A stretch of 64,000 bases of DNA from Azolla pinnata (Eukaryota; Streptophyta; Polypodiopsida; Salviniales; Salviniaceae), in assembly GCA_037176905.1 (NCBI GenBank), contig JBBBWG010031308.1, forward strand, positions 9,605-73,604, in the 5' to 3' direction. Shown one piece after another: positions 49,647-60,885 of this stretch (within the stretch, counting starts at the first letter, position 1; the number at the start of each line of letters is the position of its first letter). Under the pieces are notes generated by a model that saw only the letters and a program-made list of their open reading frames with translations, was not told where the DNA came from and made no database searches. Position numbers and translations under genes: made by a program.

Positions 49647-50477
49647 TTTTCTTTACCCCTTCTAAAAACATGTGCTCAATTGTGATGGTCATGTAATAAG
49701 AATATAAAGAGAAGTTAGGGTATAACTTTGTATCGCTTGTGTCTACTTCTTATATTCATTCATCTCAATGAATCTCCTAATCTCCTCCTCTTCCTCCTCG
49801 ATCGTGTGGACTTTGTATTCTCGACGACTCTCGATACTTAACCACCCTTGTTATGCCGCTTTACAAGCTTCAGCTGCGCAAACGCCCCTTTCATCCGCAT
49901 ATCGAACCGCGTAATGTCATATTCACACATTAGGTAGCCCTGACGCCAAACCTGTAGTGGGCTGTTTCCCCTTCCCGTCGTTGACTAACTTTGATGCGAG
50001 TGCGATCGATCTCGTTTTCGCCTCCGTCTCGCAACAGGCAAAAACGCTCCCAGAGTCCGCCGTCGCGCAAGCATCTCGGGCTTGATTGATTAATCACGTA
50101 AGCATCTTGGGCTTGATTGATTAATCGCGCAAGCATCTCGAACAAGCGAACGGGGGCGGGCAACAAGCAGACCGATAAAGCCAGACAGAAACAGAAGCAG
50201 AAGCTAAAGCAGAAGCAAAACAGAGCAGAAGCAAAACAGAGCAGAAGCAGAGCGAAAGAGCGAAAGAAAGATTCGTGCCGATCGTCAGGTTCAGGTTCAG
50301 GCTCAGGTTCAGGTTCGGGGAAGGAGCCAGGAAGCTGGGCGGTGACCGAGCGACGATCAGCGTTTATCCGTAAAAAAAGACCAAGTGAGACAGACAGACC
50401 GTACATACGTACGTACAAATACAACAACAATTGTGTGTGTGTGTGTGTGTGTATGTGTGTGTGCATGGTATGGTATG
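49647..50477. other. intergenic, no gene supported
   Basis: A short tandem duplication (CATCTCGGGCTTGATTGATT type, 50070-50137), AGAAGC-type purine repeats at 50185-50270, a GTTCAG run at 50289-50316 and a TG microsatellite at 50434-50464. Overlapping open frames here are repeat-driven. Confidence 0.55.
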
Positions 50478-50792
50478 GTATGGATGTAGCCATGGATGTG
50501 ATGGTGACGATGGTGATGATGGTGATGGTGGAAACAGTCAGTGGGCATCATGGATGTAGCTATGGATGTGATGGTGAAGATGGTGATGGTGACGATGGTG
50601 AAGATGGTGACGGTGGTGGTGAAGATGGTGACGGTGATGGTGACGATGGTGACGGTGATGGTGACGATGGTGACGATGGTGGTGAAGATGGTGACGATGG
50701 TGACGATGATGGTGACGATGGTGGTGACGGTGATGGTGACGATGGGGGGCATCATGCCACCATCGCATGCATGCATGCATGCATGCATGCAT
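50478..50792. repeat. GATGGTGAC minisatellite followed by a TGCA tract
   Basis: About 260 bases of GATGGTGAC/GGTGATGGT units, then a TGCA run (50765-50792), immediately 3' of the dirigent-like gene. It is open in several frames on both strands (Asp/Gly, Met/Val, Thr/Ile, His runs), which is the repeat and not a gene. Confidence 0.9.
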
Positions 50793-50813
50793 GTGCAGGA
50801 GGGGCGGACGCAT

Positions 50814-51422
50814 TCAAGCGAAGACGAAGCGGTAGCGGAACCAGAAGAAGAGATTGCCTGCGGCGTCGACGCCCGACTCCGGCAGCGGGTACGTGATGGC
50901 GATGCCGCTCGCCAGCACGAAGTCGTCTGTTCCTCCCACGATCGGCTTGGTGCTGTTGAGGCCGATGTACTCCAGCCCCACCGCAGAGAAGGTCCCGTTC
51001 AATCCGCCGCCTCCCAAGCTCCCGCCGTTGTCGATCACGAACGTCTCGCTCACCATGATCACGCCCCCGCCCGCCTGGTCCACGAACGTGTACGTCCCCC
51101 GCACCCGGCCCAGCAGCTCCGACTCCTCGCTCCGCTCCGCCAGCAGCGGCATGTCGAACGTGTAGGCGCTGCCGAAGCTCTCCGCCTCCGCCGGCGACGG
51201 CCGCGCCGACAGCACCGCGTTGTAGCCGCTGCCCGCCGGCGCCGACTCGCCCTTGCGCGACAGCAGGTTGTAGGCGCTGAAGGACGGAATGGCGCGCTTC
51301 GTCAAGGTCGTCGTCGTCGGCGTCTGCGGGAGGTGGCGGTGAGCGGCGGCGGAGGCGATGGCGAGGGCGAGGGCGAGGGCGAGCGGGAGGAGGAGGAGGA
51401 GCACGGTACGCGCTGCCGCCAT
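50814..51422 (-). CDS. dirigent-like secreted protein
   Basis: Dirigent proteins are secreted beta-barrel trimers that steer coupling of phenoxy radicals in lignan or lignin formation. Intronless, 202 residues. Residues 1-27 are a signal peptide (MAAARTVLLLLLPLALALAL). Family blocks: FDMPLLAERSEESELLGRVRGTY, then VSETFVI, the glycine-rich loop with NGTFSAVGLE, and the strongly conserved PIVGGTDDFVLASG. The protein is diverged: the common VREMPVVGG appears as NSTKPIVGG. Several Asn-X-Ser/Thr sites (NGT, NST) fit secretion. The start at 51422 is preferred over an in-frame ATG at 51578, because the upstream 52 codons are Glu/Arg coded by a TTC microsatellite and would bury the signal peptide. 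The gene is markedly GC-rich against its surroundings. Family call fairly sure, function open. Confidence 0.78.
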   Translation of the reverse strand: MAAARTVLLLLLPLALALALAIASAAAHRHLPQTPTTTTLTKRAIPSFSAYNLLSRKGESAPAGSGYNAVLSARPSPAEAESFGSAYTFDMPLLAERSEESELLGRVRGTYTFVDQAGGGVIMVSETFVIDNGGSLGGGGLNGTFSAVGLEYIGLNSTKPIVGGTDDFVLASGIAITYPLPESGVDAAGNLFFWFRYRFVFA

Positions 51423-51424
51423 GC

Positions 51425-51700
51425 TTTCTTCTGCTTCTGCTTCTGCTTCTTTCGGCTTCTTTCTGCTTCTTCTTCTTAAGTTTCTTCTTCTTCTTCTTCC
51501 TTCTTCAGTTTCTTCTTCTTCTTCTTCTTCTTCTTCTTCTTCTTCTTCCTTCTTCTTTGCTCCTTCTTCTAAGGACATTCTCTATATGTATGTGTATGTG
51601 GATGTGCATGTGCATGTGCATGTGCATGTGCATGTGTGTGTGGATGTGCATGTGCATGTGCATGTGCATGTGTATGTGCATTTGGGTGTGCATGATTATG
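51425..51700. repeat. CTT and GTGCAT microsatellites in the dirigent 5' flank
   Basis: Two adjoining arrays: CTT/TTC triplets (51425-51560) and a hexanucleotide GTGCAT with GTGTAT/GTGGAT variants (51590-51690). They directly precede the dirigent-like start codon and give several false open frames. Confidence 0.9.
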
Positions 51701-54374
51701 TGGGCCTATGCATGCACATGTGGATGTGGTGCATGCATGCATGCATGGGCCTGTGGCTTTGACCATTCATTCCCATCTTGGGTGGACATTGCCTGTTTTC
51801 CTTGTCTGTTTGTTCTATCGGTATTATTGGTCCTCTGGTCTTTGCGTTGCCCGTTGTGATGGACGCATTGGACACGTTCGATGGATGGGCGGCCGCTCCA
51901 TCCCCATCCACCCATTGATCGATCGGATCGGATCGGATCGGATCGAATCGTGCCCGAATTCGGCCCGCTCCGAAATGCTGTTTGAGCAGAATTTAACGGC
52001 TTGTTGTTTCCGGTATTCGAAGCGTTTAGAGTTTCAAGTTTTAGTCCATATAACTCTTTTCAGCGTTAATGAAAATGTTTGCCTGCTCCCATGATCTCTC
52101 TCTCTCTCTCTCCGTCGGCAGGGAATGTATCGCTGGCTTAGCTAGGCTATACAGCTCTGCTGCCTGTGCCTGTGCCTGTGAAATCGAAATCGAAATCGAA
52201 ATCCTAAATCTGTGTGCCTGTTTGTGACCGTGACTGTGTCTGTTTGTGTGTGTGCATATGGGCCCGATGGATCGATCGATGGATCGATGCATGCATGCAT
52301 GCAACTTGCGGCGGGCGAATCGTGCGCGCCTTAATGAGCAACTCGCCCTTTCGATCCCGAATCGTTCGTTCGCGGATCCATTGACGCCGTGGGCGATTGC
52401 AACGCATTGTCCGTTTCCCCGCCCCAACAAACCCCATGAAGTGACCAACGTTAGCCGCGACGTCCTCCTCATCGCTCTCTATCTTTCATGATATGGAGGT
52501 AGGATACAAACAAACAAACAATCAAACAAACAAAAGAAGCGAAAAGAAAAGAAAGAAAGATAGATCAACCTCTTTGCTTGTAAAGGCCAGAACACCAATG
52601 GCCCATGAGACAAGCACTGTAATGAGTCAAGACATGCAAAACATGCAGTGTCTGGCGGCGTCCATGTCGACATTGGAATGTCCCAAGAGGCCCCCGAGAG
52701 CGAATTATCTCCAAAGTTTAGCCTCCAGACTTGGTCCAGACTTGGACTAAGTCAACCCCAGTGGACGACTGTCTGTCTGTCGCGAGATGCTACGTTGGGG
52801 AAAGAGACAAGACCTCTTTCGAGCTGTTAAAAAGGACTCGTACCATGCATCTACGTGGAGTCAACTTTGCGCAAGCAAGAGGTCGCGAGCATTGGCATGG
52901 TCAGTGTCTCGCAGCGAATACAGTAGCCGTCGCAGCCCCAGAAAAAACGTGGGCTTTGCGAGCGTCTGGTGAAAGGTCGATCGATTGTACAGAGAGCTTT
53001 ACCAAAGGCGATCGATCGATCGTATCATGGAGAGTTGTATTCCACCAAGATTAGTTAGTTGTTTACTACCTCTTTTTCTTTGCCCACGGTCCAGATCGAG
53101 ATGCTCTGACGTCGAACCTCTTCTTTTGCACGACGATATGGCGCCACTTCTGATCGTAAAATCGGGCGATTTCTCGCAATCAAAAGAATCCAGCTGCCTT
53201 TCCAAAGGGGCTGTTATGCTTTACAGCGATCGTCCACTCATCGTCCTGTAGCCGAGAACGACGCCCGGAGACGGATCGATCTGAACAACAGCACTTTCTA
53301 AACATTATTGTTCCCGCAATGTAGATCGGCAAAGCGGATTTGATCTATGATCAGACTTGGCGAAAAAGGCTCTCGATGAAGGGCTCCATCAGCCGATCGA
53401 TCCGACTCCTTTCACTGGTGTATCTAACCAGGACCTAACCAGTTCGATCATATTTCCAAAACAATCCGCCTCATTCTTGATTGCCTTAAAACCACCCATC
53501 AATCGGCTCCATGACCCACCATTACTCACCATCTTAACCTGAAAATCCATCGATAACAATCAGATAGGCCCTTGAAGATGGCACCAAAATCGCCTGCGAT
53601 ACGTGGCCACAATCAAGAGCTTTCCAAATCTGCAAGCACTTTTTAGACGATGTCCTATTCTTCGCGCTTCTCTCGACAAACTATTATGATTCGGCCACTT
53701 TGTCTCGACTTCTCGATACGATCGACAGCTCAGTCCTCTACTGCCCCAAAGGTGGATAGTTATTCATAAAAATTTACATGAGAGCTCAGCGAATCGCCCC
53801 AAAATACATAATTTATCAACATATACTCCCTACGAAGATCAGCAAAAAGATCAGACTCCGAAATTTTCAGCTTCGGACAGTTCCAAGCGAATCCACATGA
53901 TGCATATACATCGAATACATCAGCAACTTCATGATGGATGATACACGACTACAACCCCAGAATACGGATATATTGATCAACAATAGAAGTGCACGAGGAA
54001 CGATAACCTGAACCAAACATGTTGTAATGGTTGAGATAGTGGTATAGCTTGTATAAATCCTTCCGCAGCTCGAATCCCGGCTGTTTTGGCATCACCTATT
54101 TCACCAGAAAAAAAAGTAGCCGTTGAATTCTATTTCTTTCATACGTTCATCAACAGCAGCCTATCTATCAATCCTAGTTTACAGCAAATAGAGACATATG
54201 TCCTATGCACAGTGAGTGACCTACAAAGAACACACAAATTTGGACACAATTCAATCAAAACTGAGATTCACAGAAGTGAACCTCTATTTTACATTAATCC
54301 TATGTTGAAAACTACGCAATATGATCCCCAGTTAATTTCATTTTTCTCACCACTTGGTCAACACCTGAAAAAGA
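51701..54374. other. intergenic, no gene supported
   Basis: Separates the dirigent-like gene from the 3-kinase gene. It contains GATCG runs near 51918-51948 and 52265-52286, an AAATCG run at 52182-52202, CT at 52096-52112 and a CAAA run at 52508-52530. Open frames of 60-140 codons occur but none has a family motif. About 53350-53780 has an LDDVLFFAL-like stretch that faintly recalls reverse transcriptase; too weak to call. Confidence 0.5.
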
Positions 54375-57300
54375 TTAGAAATCTAGGCGATGATTAAATG
54401 AATGATAGCTTGAGTAATCCCCTTTCTCCTCTTTCAAGGGCGTCCATGACAAATGGTGATCATGCTTAATATCAAGCCAGGAAAATAACGAAAATTCCGT
54501 ACAGAAACTCTTTTTGATCCCTAGTAAGTATATGGAGAGTGCTTTGAGAAACATTAGTATAAAGTGAATGAATCTTACTTGAAAATATGCATCATAAAAT
54601 GACGATCCAAAACCAGCACACCATGACATTCCAAACTCCGCTTCATTATGCCCATCTTATCATGCAAAAAACATCGATCATCAGAACAGCATACAACAGT
54701 TAACACTCTTACTTGCCCAAATATGAACTTCGATTGGGCCCCAACTTTTTCCATACTTCAAACTATAAAAGCACTTATGTTTGTTTATCAGCCTCAAGAT
54801 TGAACCCATATATGTTCCTTTTGGGGGGCGTTAGGAGTCTTATATGTAGCGAATAAGAGGATATGATGCTTTTTCCACTAAAATAGGTATATTTCAATAA
54901 AATAAAGTACATATTACTACTCCAAATCTGCTACTGATATCCAGGTAGAATCGATTAGAATGTCAATCTCAAGCTTTTGTTTTGGATTTTGAGGTGTACT
55001 CACAATAGCAGGCAGGATCAAGTATCACAGGGTTTCCATCCCTATCGGATGCCACATTGCCACTCCAAAGATCACCATGAAGGAGGCATGGCTTCACCTC
55101 TTCCACATCCTCGAAAAGCAAACCCACATTCTGCAGAAGTTTTTGACCTGAAATTTTAGCAAGAATTTTGTTTGCAATAGAAAATCTTTCACGCTGAGGC
55201 CGTATCAGTTAAAACATTTCTTCCTTCTCCTTTGGTCTGAGGCCCTCTCCTTACCTTTTGTGTAGAGATCATTATCACGATACTGTTGTTGTGCAAGCTT
55301 GAGTTGATGGCCTAACCTATGCTCGCTATAGAATGTGATCCAATCATCTGTCCAAGGATTTGGCTGAGGTGTACTGCAGGTTAATGGACAGGGAGCACTA
55401 AAAAATAAATTCATTTCCATGTCTACATAGGTACATGTGGATCACTTCTAGTTTTACCTTCCAATAGTGTTATCCATAGGAAAGCCAAATCCATTTTCGC
55501 TTACTCCAAGTTTGTGCATTTTCCCAAGCTTTTCTCCAAGGTCTGCCTACAAGATAAATGAAAAAAGGAAGATCAAAGGATTGCTCTTTGTAGCTTAACA
55601 CAGTGTTTAGATGGAAAATAAAGATTTGATCGCGTTGACTATACATCCAACAAAACATTCAATCAAATGATCACACGAACTATTAATGGGCTGATAAAGC
55701 TGAAAAAATCCACATGTAGCTGTGTAGATGACATTACGAGTTACAACCCATACGTATTTCAATAATCCTAAGCTCAAGAAGAGGGCTGATCATGTGCATG
55801 AAGTAACATTCTCTCGTATGAACGGACTGCAAGAGTAACCTCAATCTCAAGTTTTATATTAGGACACGAATTTTAAGATTTGCAACTACAGTTGCTTGTT
55901 GTGTTTGACGTGTGATTATATCATACAGTCAAGAATTGAGAAAAAGAAAAACATTGTTAACCTGGCTTGCGGAAGGGCCAAAATCAATATACTCCATGAT
56001 AATGTAGGAACCGCGGCCTGGTAGTGGGCCTGCCTAAAATGAACAAATTCTCAACATATAAGGCGTAACTATTTACATAATACTAAACCAAAGCTAATAA
56101 TATTTATAAAAACTATTTGATTTATGATGGTTTTACCTTGAAAGGCTTTGGCACTCTAATAGTGTTGGTCGCATGCATTGCTTCAAGCCCTGCAGCCTCA
56201 GCTTCAAACATAGCTGGCCCTATGTCTCTGGAACAATCATAATTAGGATTAATAGAACGAAAGCTGGAGAAAAGAAAATTCATTTCTCCCCAAGTTGTTA
56301 TGAAACTCTCAATCATCATTTGCATATTATATGAAGCAATCACTCAAAAATTCGAGCTCTATTGCCCACTGAACAAATATTCGAAACTCCATCTTTGGAT
56401 GCTAACATAGACTTCAAGATTGAGAAGGCTTCTAAAGGAAAGGGGTGTACATTAAGAAATATTGAGGAACTTCACATTCAAATAGCAACGTGATATCATC
56501 TACAAACTTTCCCCCACAATAAGTTGATTGAAATAAACAAAAAAACATTTACCTTCATCTTCCAAATCAAGGCCATCAGAACCCACAATGAAATTTATGA
56601 AGAAAGTATTTCATTATAAAAGAAACTTTGCAAGTGCTTCATGAACGGGATGCAGTAGTTGATTAGTGAAACTCTTATTGTGGGATTCAAATGTCCTAGA
56701 GAATAATGCACCTTAGGAAAGTTTATTAAAGTGAAAAAACTTATGTATGCGACCGTATCTTTAACTAGTAGTTGTTCAGAGTGAAGTTTAGTCCATGAAC
56801 ACATACACATTCGTTCGTATCTACATTCATAAGTGCTTACATGCATATACAGATACATACATTACCTGCATTCTTATATGTAATACATTACATACATTCT
56901 GATATGCATACGTTACACAGATACAAATGATGGGTGAAACTCTTATTATGAGATTCAAATGGCCTAGAGAATAATGCACCTTAGGAAAGTTTATTAAAGT
57001 TAAAAAACTTCTCTAAGCAGCCGTATCTTTAGCTAGTAGTTGTTCAAAGTGAAGTTGAATCTATGAACACATACACATTCGTACGTATCTGCATTCATAA
57101 GTGCTTAAATGTATATACACATACATACATTACCTGCATTCTTATATGTAATACATTACATACATTCTTATATGCATACATTGCATAGATACATATTGTA
57201 CATACCGATTGGTTTTCACAAAGAAAGATCCAGCATCAGTCTCATAATGGGAGGCATTGTTAATGCATCCTCCACCAACCGGCCGTATCTTCGTGATTCT

Positions 57301-57877
57301 CGAAGCACCTCCCTCTCCCATAATCCAGTCCTTCACAGGATCTCCCTGTAATGGAGAAGATGCCACTGGAAACAAGAAGAAGAAGAAATTCAGTTAGAAG
57401 AAATATGTCATCTGATTTTGTCTCTGTAAGGAAGAAGATGCCACGGGAAACCAAAAGAAACAAAACAAGAAATAGCATAAAAAAAAAAAGATAAAAGCGA
57501 ATCAAATCCATAGTAGAAAGCAGGAAGGAGCTGCAGAAACGAGAAGAAGAAGAGCTTTGATGTTACATCGAGAATTACAAATAAAACCAGGAAAAGGAGG
57601 AAACCAATAAGAACAAAATATTCAACAATGAACAAAAAGGAGCTCTTTTACACCCTGTTTAAGAGAGGGTTGGGAGGGGGGAACAGCATAAAATCTTTCT
57701 TAGGGTTTAGGGTTAAGATTTGGTGGGATGAGATGCTTGCTTACTTGTTCTCCTTACCCCCCTTGAAGGAGGGTGCTTCCGGGGTTTGTTGAGCTGCGTA
57801 GAGCGAAGAAGAGGACGGAGGGAGGTATGGCGTTGAAGAGTGATTTCCAGGCAAAGGCTATGACCGTGAGTGAGCAT
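54375..57877 (-). CDS. protein-ribulosamine/fructosamine 3-kinase, plastid type
   Basis: Repairs glycated proteins by phosphorylating ketosamines on O-3. Exons 5' to 3': 57758-57877, 57206-57345, 56137-56227, 55962-56033, 55458-55546, 55255-55373, 55004-55147, 54579-54655, then a last piece ending at 54375. The first eight give 284 codons in phase. Exon 1 (40 residues, rich in Arg/Ser/Leu) is a likely plastid transit peptide. Kinase blocks: [20 protein letters not shown] with FFVKTNR (Lys for ATP), [27 protein letters not shown], the catalytic [10 protein letters not shown] with Asp236, [18 protein letters not shown]. The end is odd: after FYDAYFQ the frame stays open through the expected intron, and [15 protein letters not shown] resembles the family's LYLLYHYLNHYNLF but stops there, without the usual last 20 residues. 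Either the C-terminus is shortened or a final exon was missed. Confidence 0.85.
56666..57201. repeat. 268-bp direct tandem duplication in an intron
   Basis: Copies 56666-56933 and 56934-57201, head to tail and about 90% identical by eye (GTGAAACTCTTATT, GTTTATTAAAGT, CTAGTAGTTGTTCA, TACATTACCTGCATTCTTAT in both). The second copy ends five bases from the splice donor of exon 2 of the 3-kinase gene. Confidence 0.92.
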
Positions 57878-58594
57878 GGTCACAGCAGGGGCCCAGCAGC
57901 AGAAGCTGTAAGAAGACAAAGGCCAGAGCCCAGAACCAGAGGCAGAGAGCTTCTTCTCACTCCATGGATCCTTAGAAAGAACAGATAATAACCTCACATC
58001 ATGTCTGCATCTGAATCTGAAGTGAGGAGTCCCAGGTTCGAATCCCCCCAAAAACTTTTAAAGATTTGGACCTCCAAATTGTACTCTTTTTGCAGGTAGA
58101 GAGTATTATCACCACCACCAAACTGTAGCCTCTCACTCATCAGTTTTACAAGGGATTGGCAACGAGGATCGATGGCTGTATACCGACATGATGTAGGCAC
58201 ATCATGCTCCTAAGCATTCTTTGGGGAGAATCCATGGTTGTTGCTTCCAAAAAGCCATAAATCCTGAATACATTATGGTCACAAGTTGTCCACAAAAGAG
58301 AATCTCTGGATGCTCAATACTTTGCCATGCAGCATAGCCAACAAACATTGCTTTTGCAAGCTGTGCATCGCCATAGATCTACAACTCAACGCAATCTGCT
58401 CCTGCTTTAACCGCTGCTTGAATCCGAGCAGATCGATAAGCCTCTATACACCGATCCTATGTTTATCATCAAGCAGCTAAGACCACCATTGGAGCTTGAA
58501 TTTAGATTCCACACACGTAACGAAGCGTTGTCTTTGATCCCGCGCTTATCATCAAGCAGCTAGCCAGAATCACCGTTGGAGCCCGACCTAGATT
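57878..58594. other. intergenic between two minus-strand genes
   Basis: Upstream region of the 3-kinase gene and 3' flank of the PPR gene. A GGTTCGAATCC at 58035 resembles a tRNA B box but no tRNA fold surrounds it. A single TTTAGGG pair lies at 57703-57716, inside intron 1 of the kinase gene. Confidence 0.5.
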
Positions 58595-60541
58595 CTACAC
58601 TTGTAACGAAGCACTTTGGAAACATTGTCTGGCAAGGTCTCCATCACCGTGCACCTTACAATGGCTGAGGAGAGACATACATGCGGCGAAATCAGGTTCG
58701 AAAGGAAGCGTCTTCTGGATTACATCAGCCTCATCAAGGAGCCCAGCACGGCCGAAGAGATCAATCACACAGTTATAATGCTCATGCATGGGAGAACCAG
58801 ACAGATCCTGCGTCACAGCGTTGAAATAGTGGCAACCATCATCAACCAGGCCGATACGGCTACAAGCTGCGATCAACGAAATGTACGTGATGATGTTCGG
58901 CTTCAGACCTTCCTTTTGCATCGCATCTAGCAACTTGAGGGCTGATAAGTAATCGTTGTGCTGAGCATAACCAGAGATGAGTGTGGTCCATGTGCTTATA
59001 GACCTCTCCGGCAACCTCTTAAGCATCGCGCTTGCATCTTCCAGGCAACCACATTTGACATACATATCCACCAGTGCACTGCCTGCCGATGCATCCAGTC
59101 CATGGTCATTACCGACGATATAATCATGCACAAGCTTGCCCTCATCTAGCAACATCTCCTCTGCACAAGTTGTCAGAATGCACACAAACGTGGTGGTGTT
59201 GGGCACAATATGCTGCTCTTGCATCTGCATGAACAGTTTCAGCACCTCCTTCCCATGGCCGTTTTGAGCATACCCTGTGATAAGCGCGCTCCACGTGACC
59301 ACATTGTTGAGCTGCTTCAATCCCTTGAACATGCTCCGTGCATCCTCGAGACAACCGGTTTTCGAATACATGTTGATGAGAGTGCTTCCGAGAAAAGCAT
59401 CCAGTTCATCACCGTCTGAAACAACAAATGCATGGAGTACTTTCCCTTGACAAATGTCTTCGAGGCCCGATGCTGCTTGCACAATGCTGGCGAAGGCGAC
59501 ACTATCTGGTTCAATACCTTCACGGAGCATCCGATCAAAAAGCTCAATGGCCGCTTCACTACATCCACTTTGGACATAGCCTGCAATCACTGCACTCCAT
59601 GTGACCACATCTTCACGCCTCGCATTGTTGAATAACCACACGGCATCTTCCATATCCCCACATTTTGAGAACATGTCGATGAGGGCATTTGCGACGTTAA
59701 GCTCTTCCATAGCTGTACCACCGCCTTCAATGTAATAGGAATAGACCTCCTTTCCACAGTCGAAGGCTGGAATCATTGAACAGGCTTTGAGAATAGTGAC
59801 CATGGTTATGTCATCGGGCTTGATCTTACCACCATGACGCATCTGGTAATAGAGGCGAAGAGCCGCTGGAGCGCAATCGTGCATGGTGTACCCCAATATC
59901 ATCGCATTCCATGTCACTACACTCAGCTGGCTCATCTTCTCAAACACTTGGCATGCATCAACCAAGCAACCACATGTGCAATACATGCTAATGAGCATAT
60001 TGCAAACTGTAACATTTGGATCGAACCCATTCTCAACCAAGTGACAATGTACCAGCATACCCTCGTGGAGGGACACGGTATTTGAGCATGCCTTCAACAC
60101 CGAGATGTATATATGCTCTCCAGGGGAGGCAGCAGATGATTGCAATTGGGAAAACAAGTCTATAACATATCTGCTCGAGCCAAGCTTCGAGTGCGCAAGG
60201 ATCAAGGCAGTCCATGCATATGCATCGGGGCTAGACACCGTATAGAACACTGCATCGGCTTCTTTTAGACGGTTGCACAGTGCATACATCCTGATCAAGT
60301 GGCTCCCCAAGAAGGAGTCGAGCGCGTTTGTCCGCTTCATCGCGATGGAATGCAAGAGCCTTGCTGCACCGAGATCCTTGCTCTCAATGCATCCTTGCAC
60401 CAAATGGTACAAGATGGTGGCCGAAAACCAAGGGTTCATCCCATGGGCCATCAAGCTTTCCATCATCAATATGGTTCCCCGAAGCCGTTCACCGCTTTCC
60501 CTGCATAGCGCTTGCAATCCTTTGATGAACTCCATTGCCAT
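58595..60541 (-). CDS. pentatricopeptide repeat protein, PLS type
   Basis: RNA-binding helical-repeat protein, usually for editing, splicing or stability of organelle transcripts. Intronless, 648 residues, as is typical of the family. From residue about 40 it is built of PPR motifs of P, L and S type, for example VTWNAMILGYTMH, NALIDMFSKCGDMEDA, VVTWSAVIAGYVQSG, STLINMYSKTGCLEDA, VTWSALITGYAQNG, SALVDMYVKCGCLEDA and STWTTLISGYAQH, followed by NCVIDLFGRAGLLDEA. It ends soon after (ARQCFQSASLQV), so only the beginning of an E-like region is there and no E+ or DYW deaminase domain. The N-terminus has no obvious organelle signal; the two Met in MAMEF are both possible starts. The short end may be natural or a truncation. 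Target RNA cannot be inferred. Confidence 0.92.
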   Translation of the reverse strand: MAMEFIKGLQALCRESGERLRGTILMMESLMAHGMNPWFSATILYHLVQGCIESKDLGAARLLHSIAMKRTNALDSFLGSHLIRMYALCNRLKEADAVFYTVSSPDAYAWTALILAHSKLGSSRYVIDLFSQLQSSAASPGEHIYISVLKACSNTVSLHEGMLVHCHLVENGFDPNVTVCNMLISMYCTCGCLVDACQVFEKMSQLSVVTWNAMILGYTMHDCAPAALRLYYQMRHGGKIKPDDITMVTILKACSMIPAFDCGKEVYSYYIEGGGTAMEELNVANALIDMFSKCGDMEDAVWLFNNARREDVVTWSAVIAGYVQSGCSEAAIELFDRMLREGIEPDSVAFASIVQAASGLEDICQGKVLHAFVVSDGDELDAFLGSTLINMYSKTGCLEDARSMFKGLKQLNNVVTWSALITGYAQNGHGKEVLKLFMQMQEQHIVPNTTTFVCILTTCAEEMLLDEGKLVHDYIVGNDHGLDASAGSALVDMYVKCGCLEDASAMLKRLPERSISTWTTLISGYAQHNDYLSALKLLDAMQKEGLKPNIITYISLIAACSRIGLVDDGCHYFNAVTQDLSGSPMHEHYNCVIDLFGRAGLLDEADVIQKTLPFEPDFAACMSLLSHCKVHGDGDLARQCFQSASLQV

Positions 60542-60885
60542 GCTTAAATCACACTTCGGGGCTCAGAGATTAGGGCCTCTAACCCCAAACGGTCTTCATC
60601 ATCCGTAAGAACCTGTTTGAAGAACAACCCTCCTCGCATACAAAGTGCAATCTTTTGATGAGCTCCATTCCATGGCCCACAAATGTTAACAAAGAGATCA
60701 GGGTCCCCAACCCTAAACCATCCTCACATAGTGCTCGCAAATCGTCGATGATGAGCTCCATGACTCAGATTAAATCAGGACGTCGGGTTCAGGGTCCAAA
60801 ACCCTAAACCCTTAAACCATAACCCTCCTTGGACGTTGCGTGCAAAGTCCTTCCATGAACTCCATGACCATGGTTAAATCAAATC
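60490..60885 (-). repeat. reiterated copies of the PPR gene's first codons upstream
   Basis: The stretch around the PPR start codon (GCTTGCAATCCTTTGATGAA on the plus strand, 60509-60545) recurs in diverged form at about 60640-60690, 60725-60775 and 60836-60880, each with a CAATC/CAAAT core, TGATGA/CATGAA, CTCCAT and a TTAAATCA end. Spacing is roughly 90-140 bases. They look like tandem partial duplications of the 5' end of the gene. Confidence 0.65.

Noticed and set aside
50357-51479. Several long open frames on both strands over the GATGGTGAC repeat and the dirigent region
   Set aside because: They come from repeat periodicity or are shadows of the GC-rich dirigent frame, which alone has a signal peptide and family motifs.
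51423-51578. Upstream in-frame ATG giving a 254-residue dirigent-like protein
   Set aside because: The extra 52 residues are Glu/Arg/Lys runs from a TTC repeat and would place the signal peptide internally.
53350-53780. Possible LINE reverse transcriptase fragment
   Set aside because: A single short LDDVLFFAL-like word without neighbouring family blocks is not enough.
57988-58050. Possible tRNA gene around GGTTCGAATCC
   Set aside because: Only the B-box word fits; there is no A box, no acceptor-stem pairing and no anticodon arm at the right spacing.
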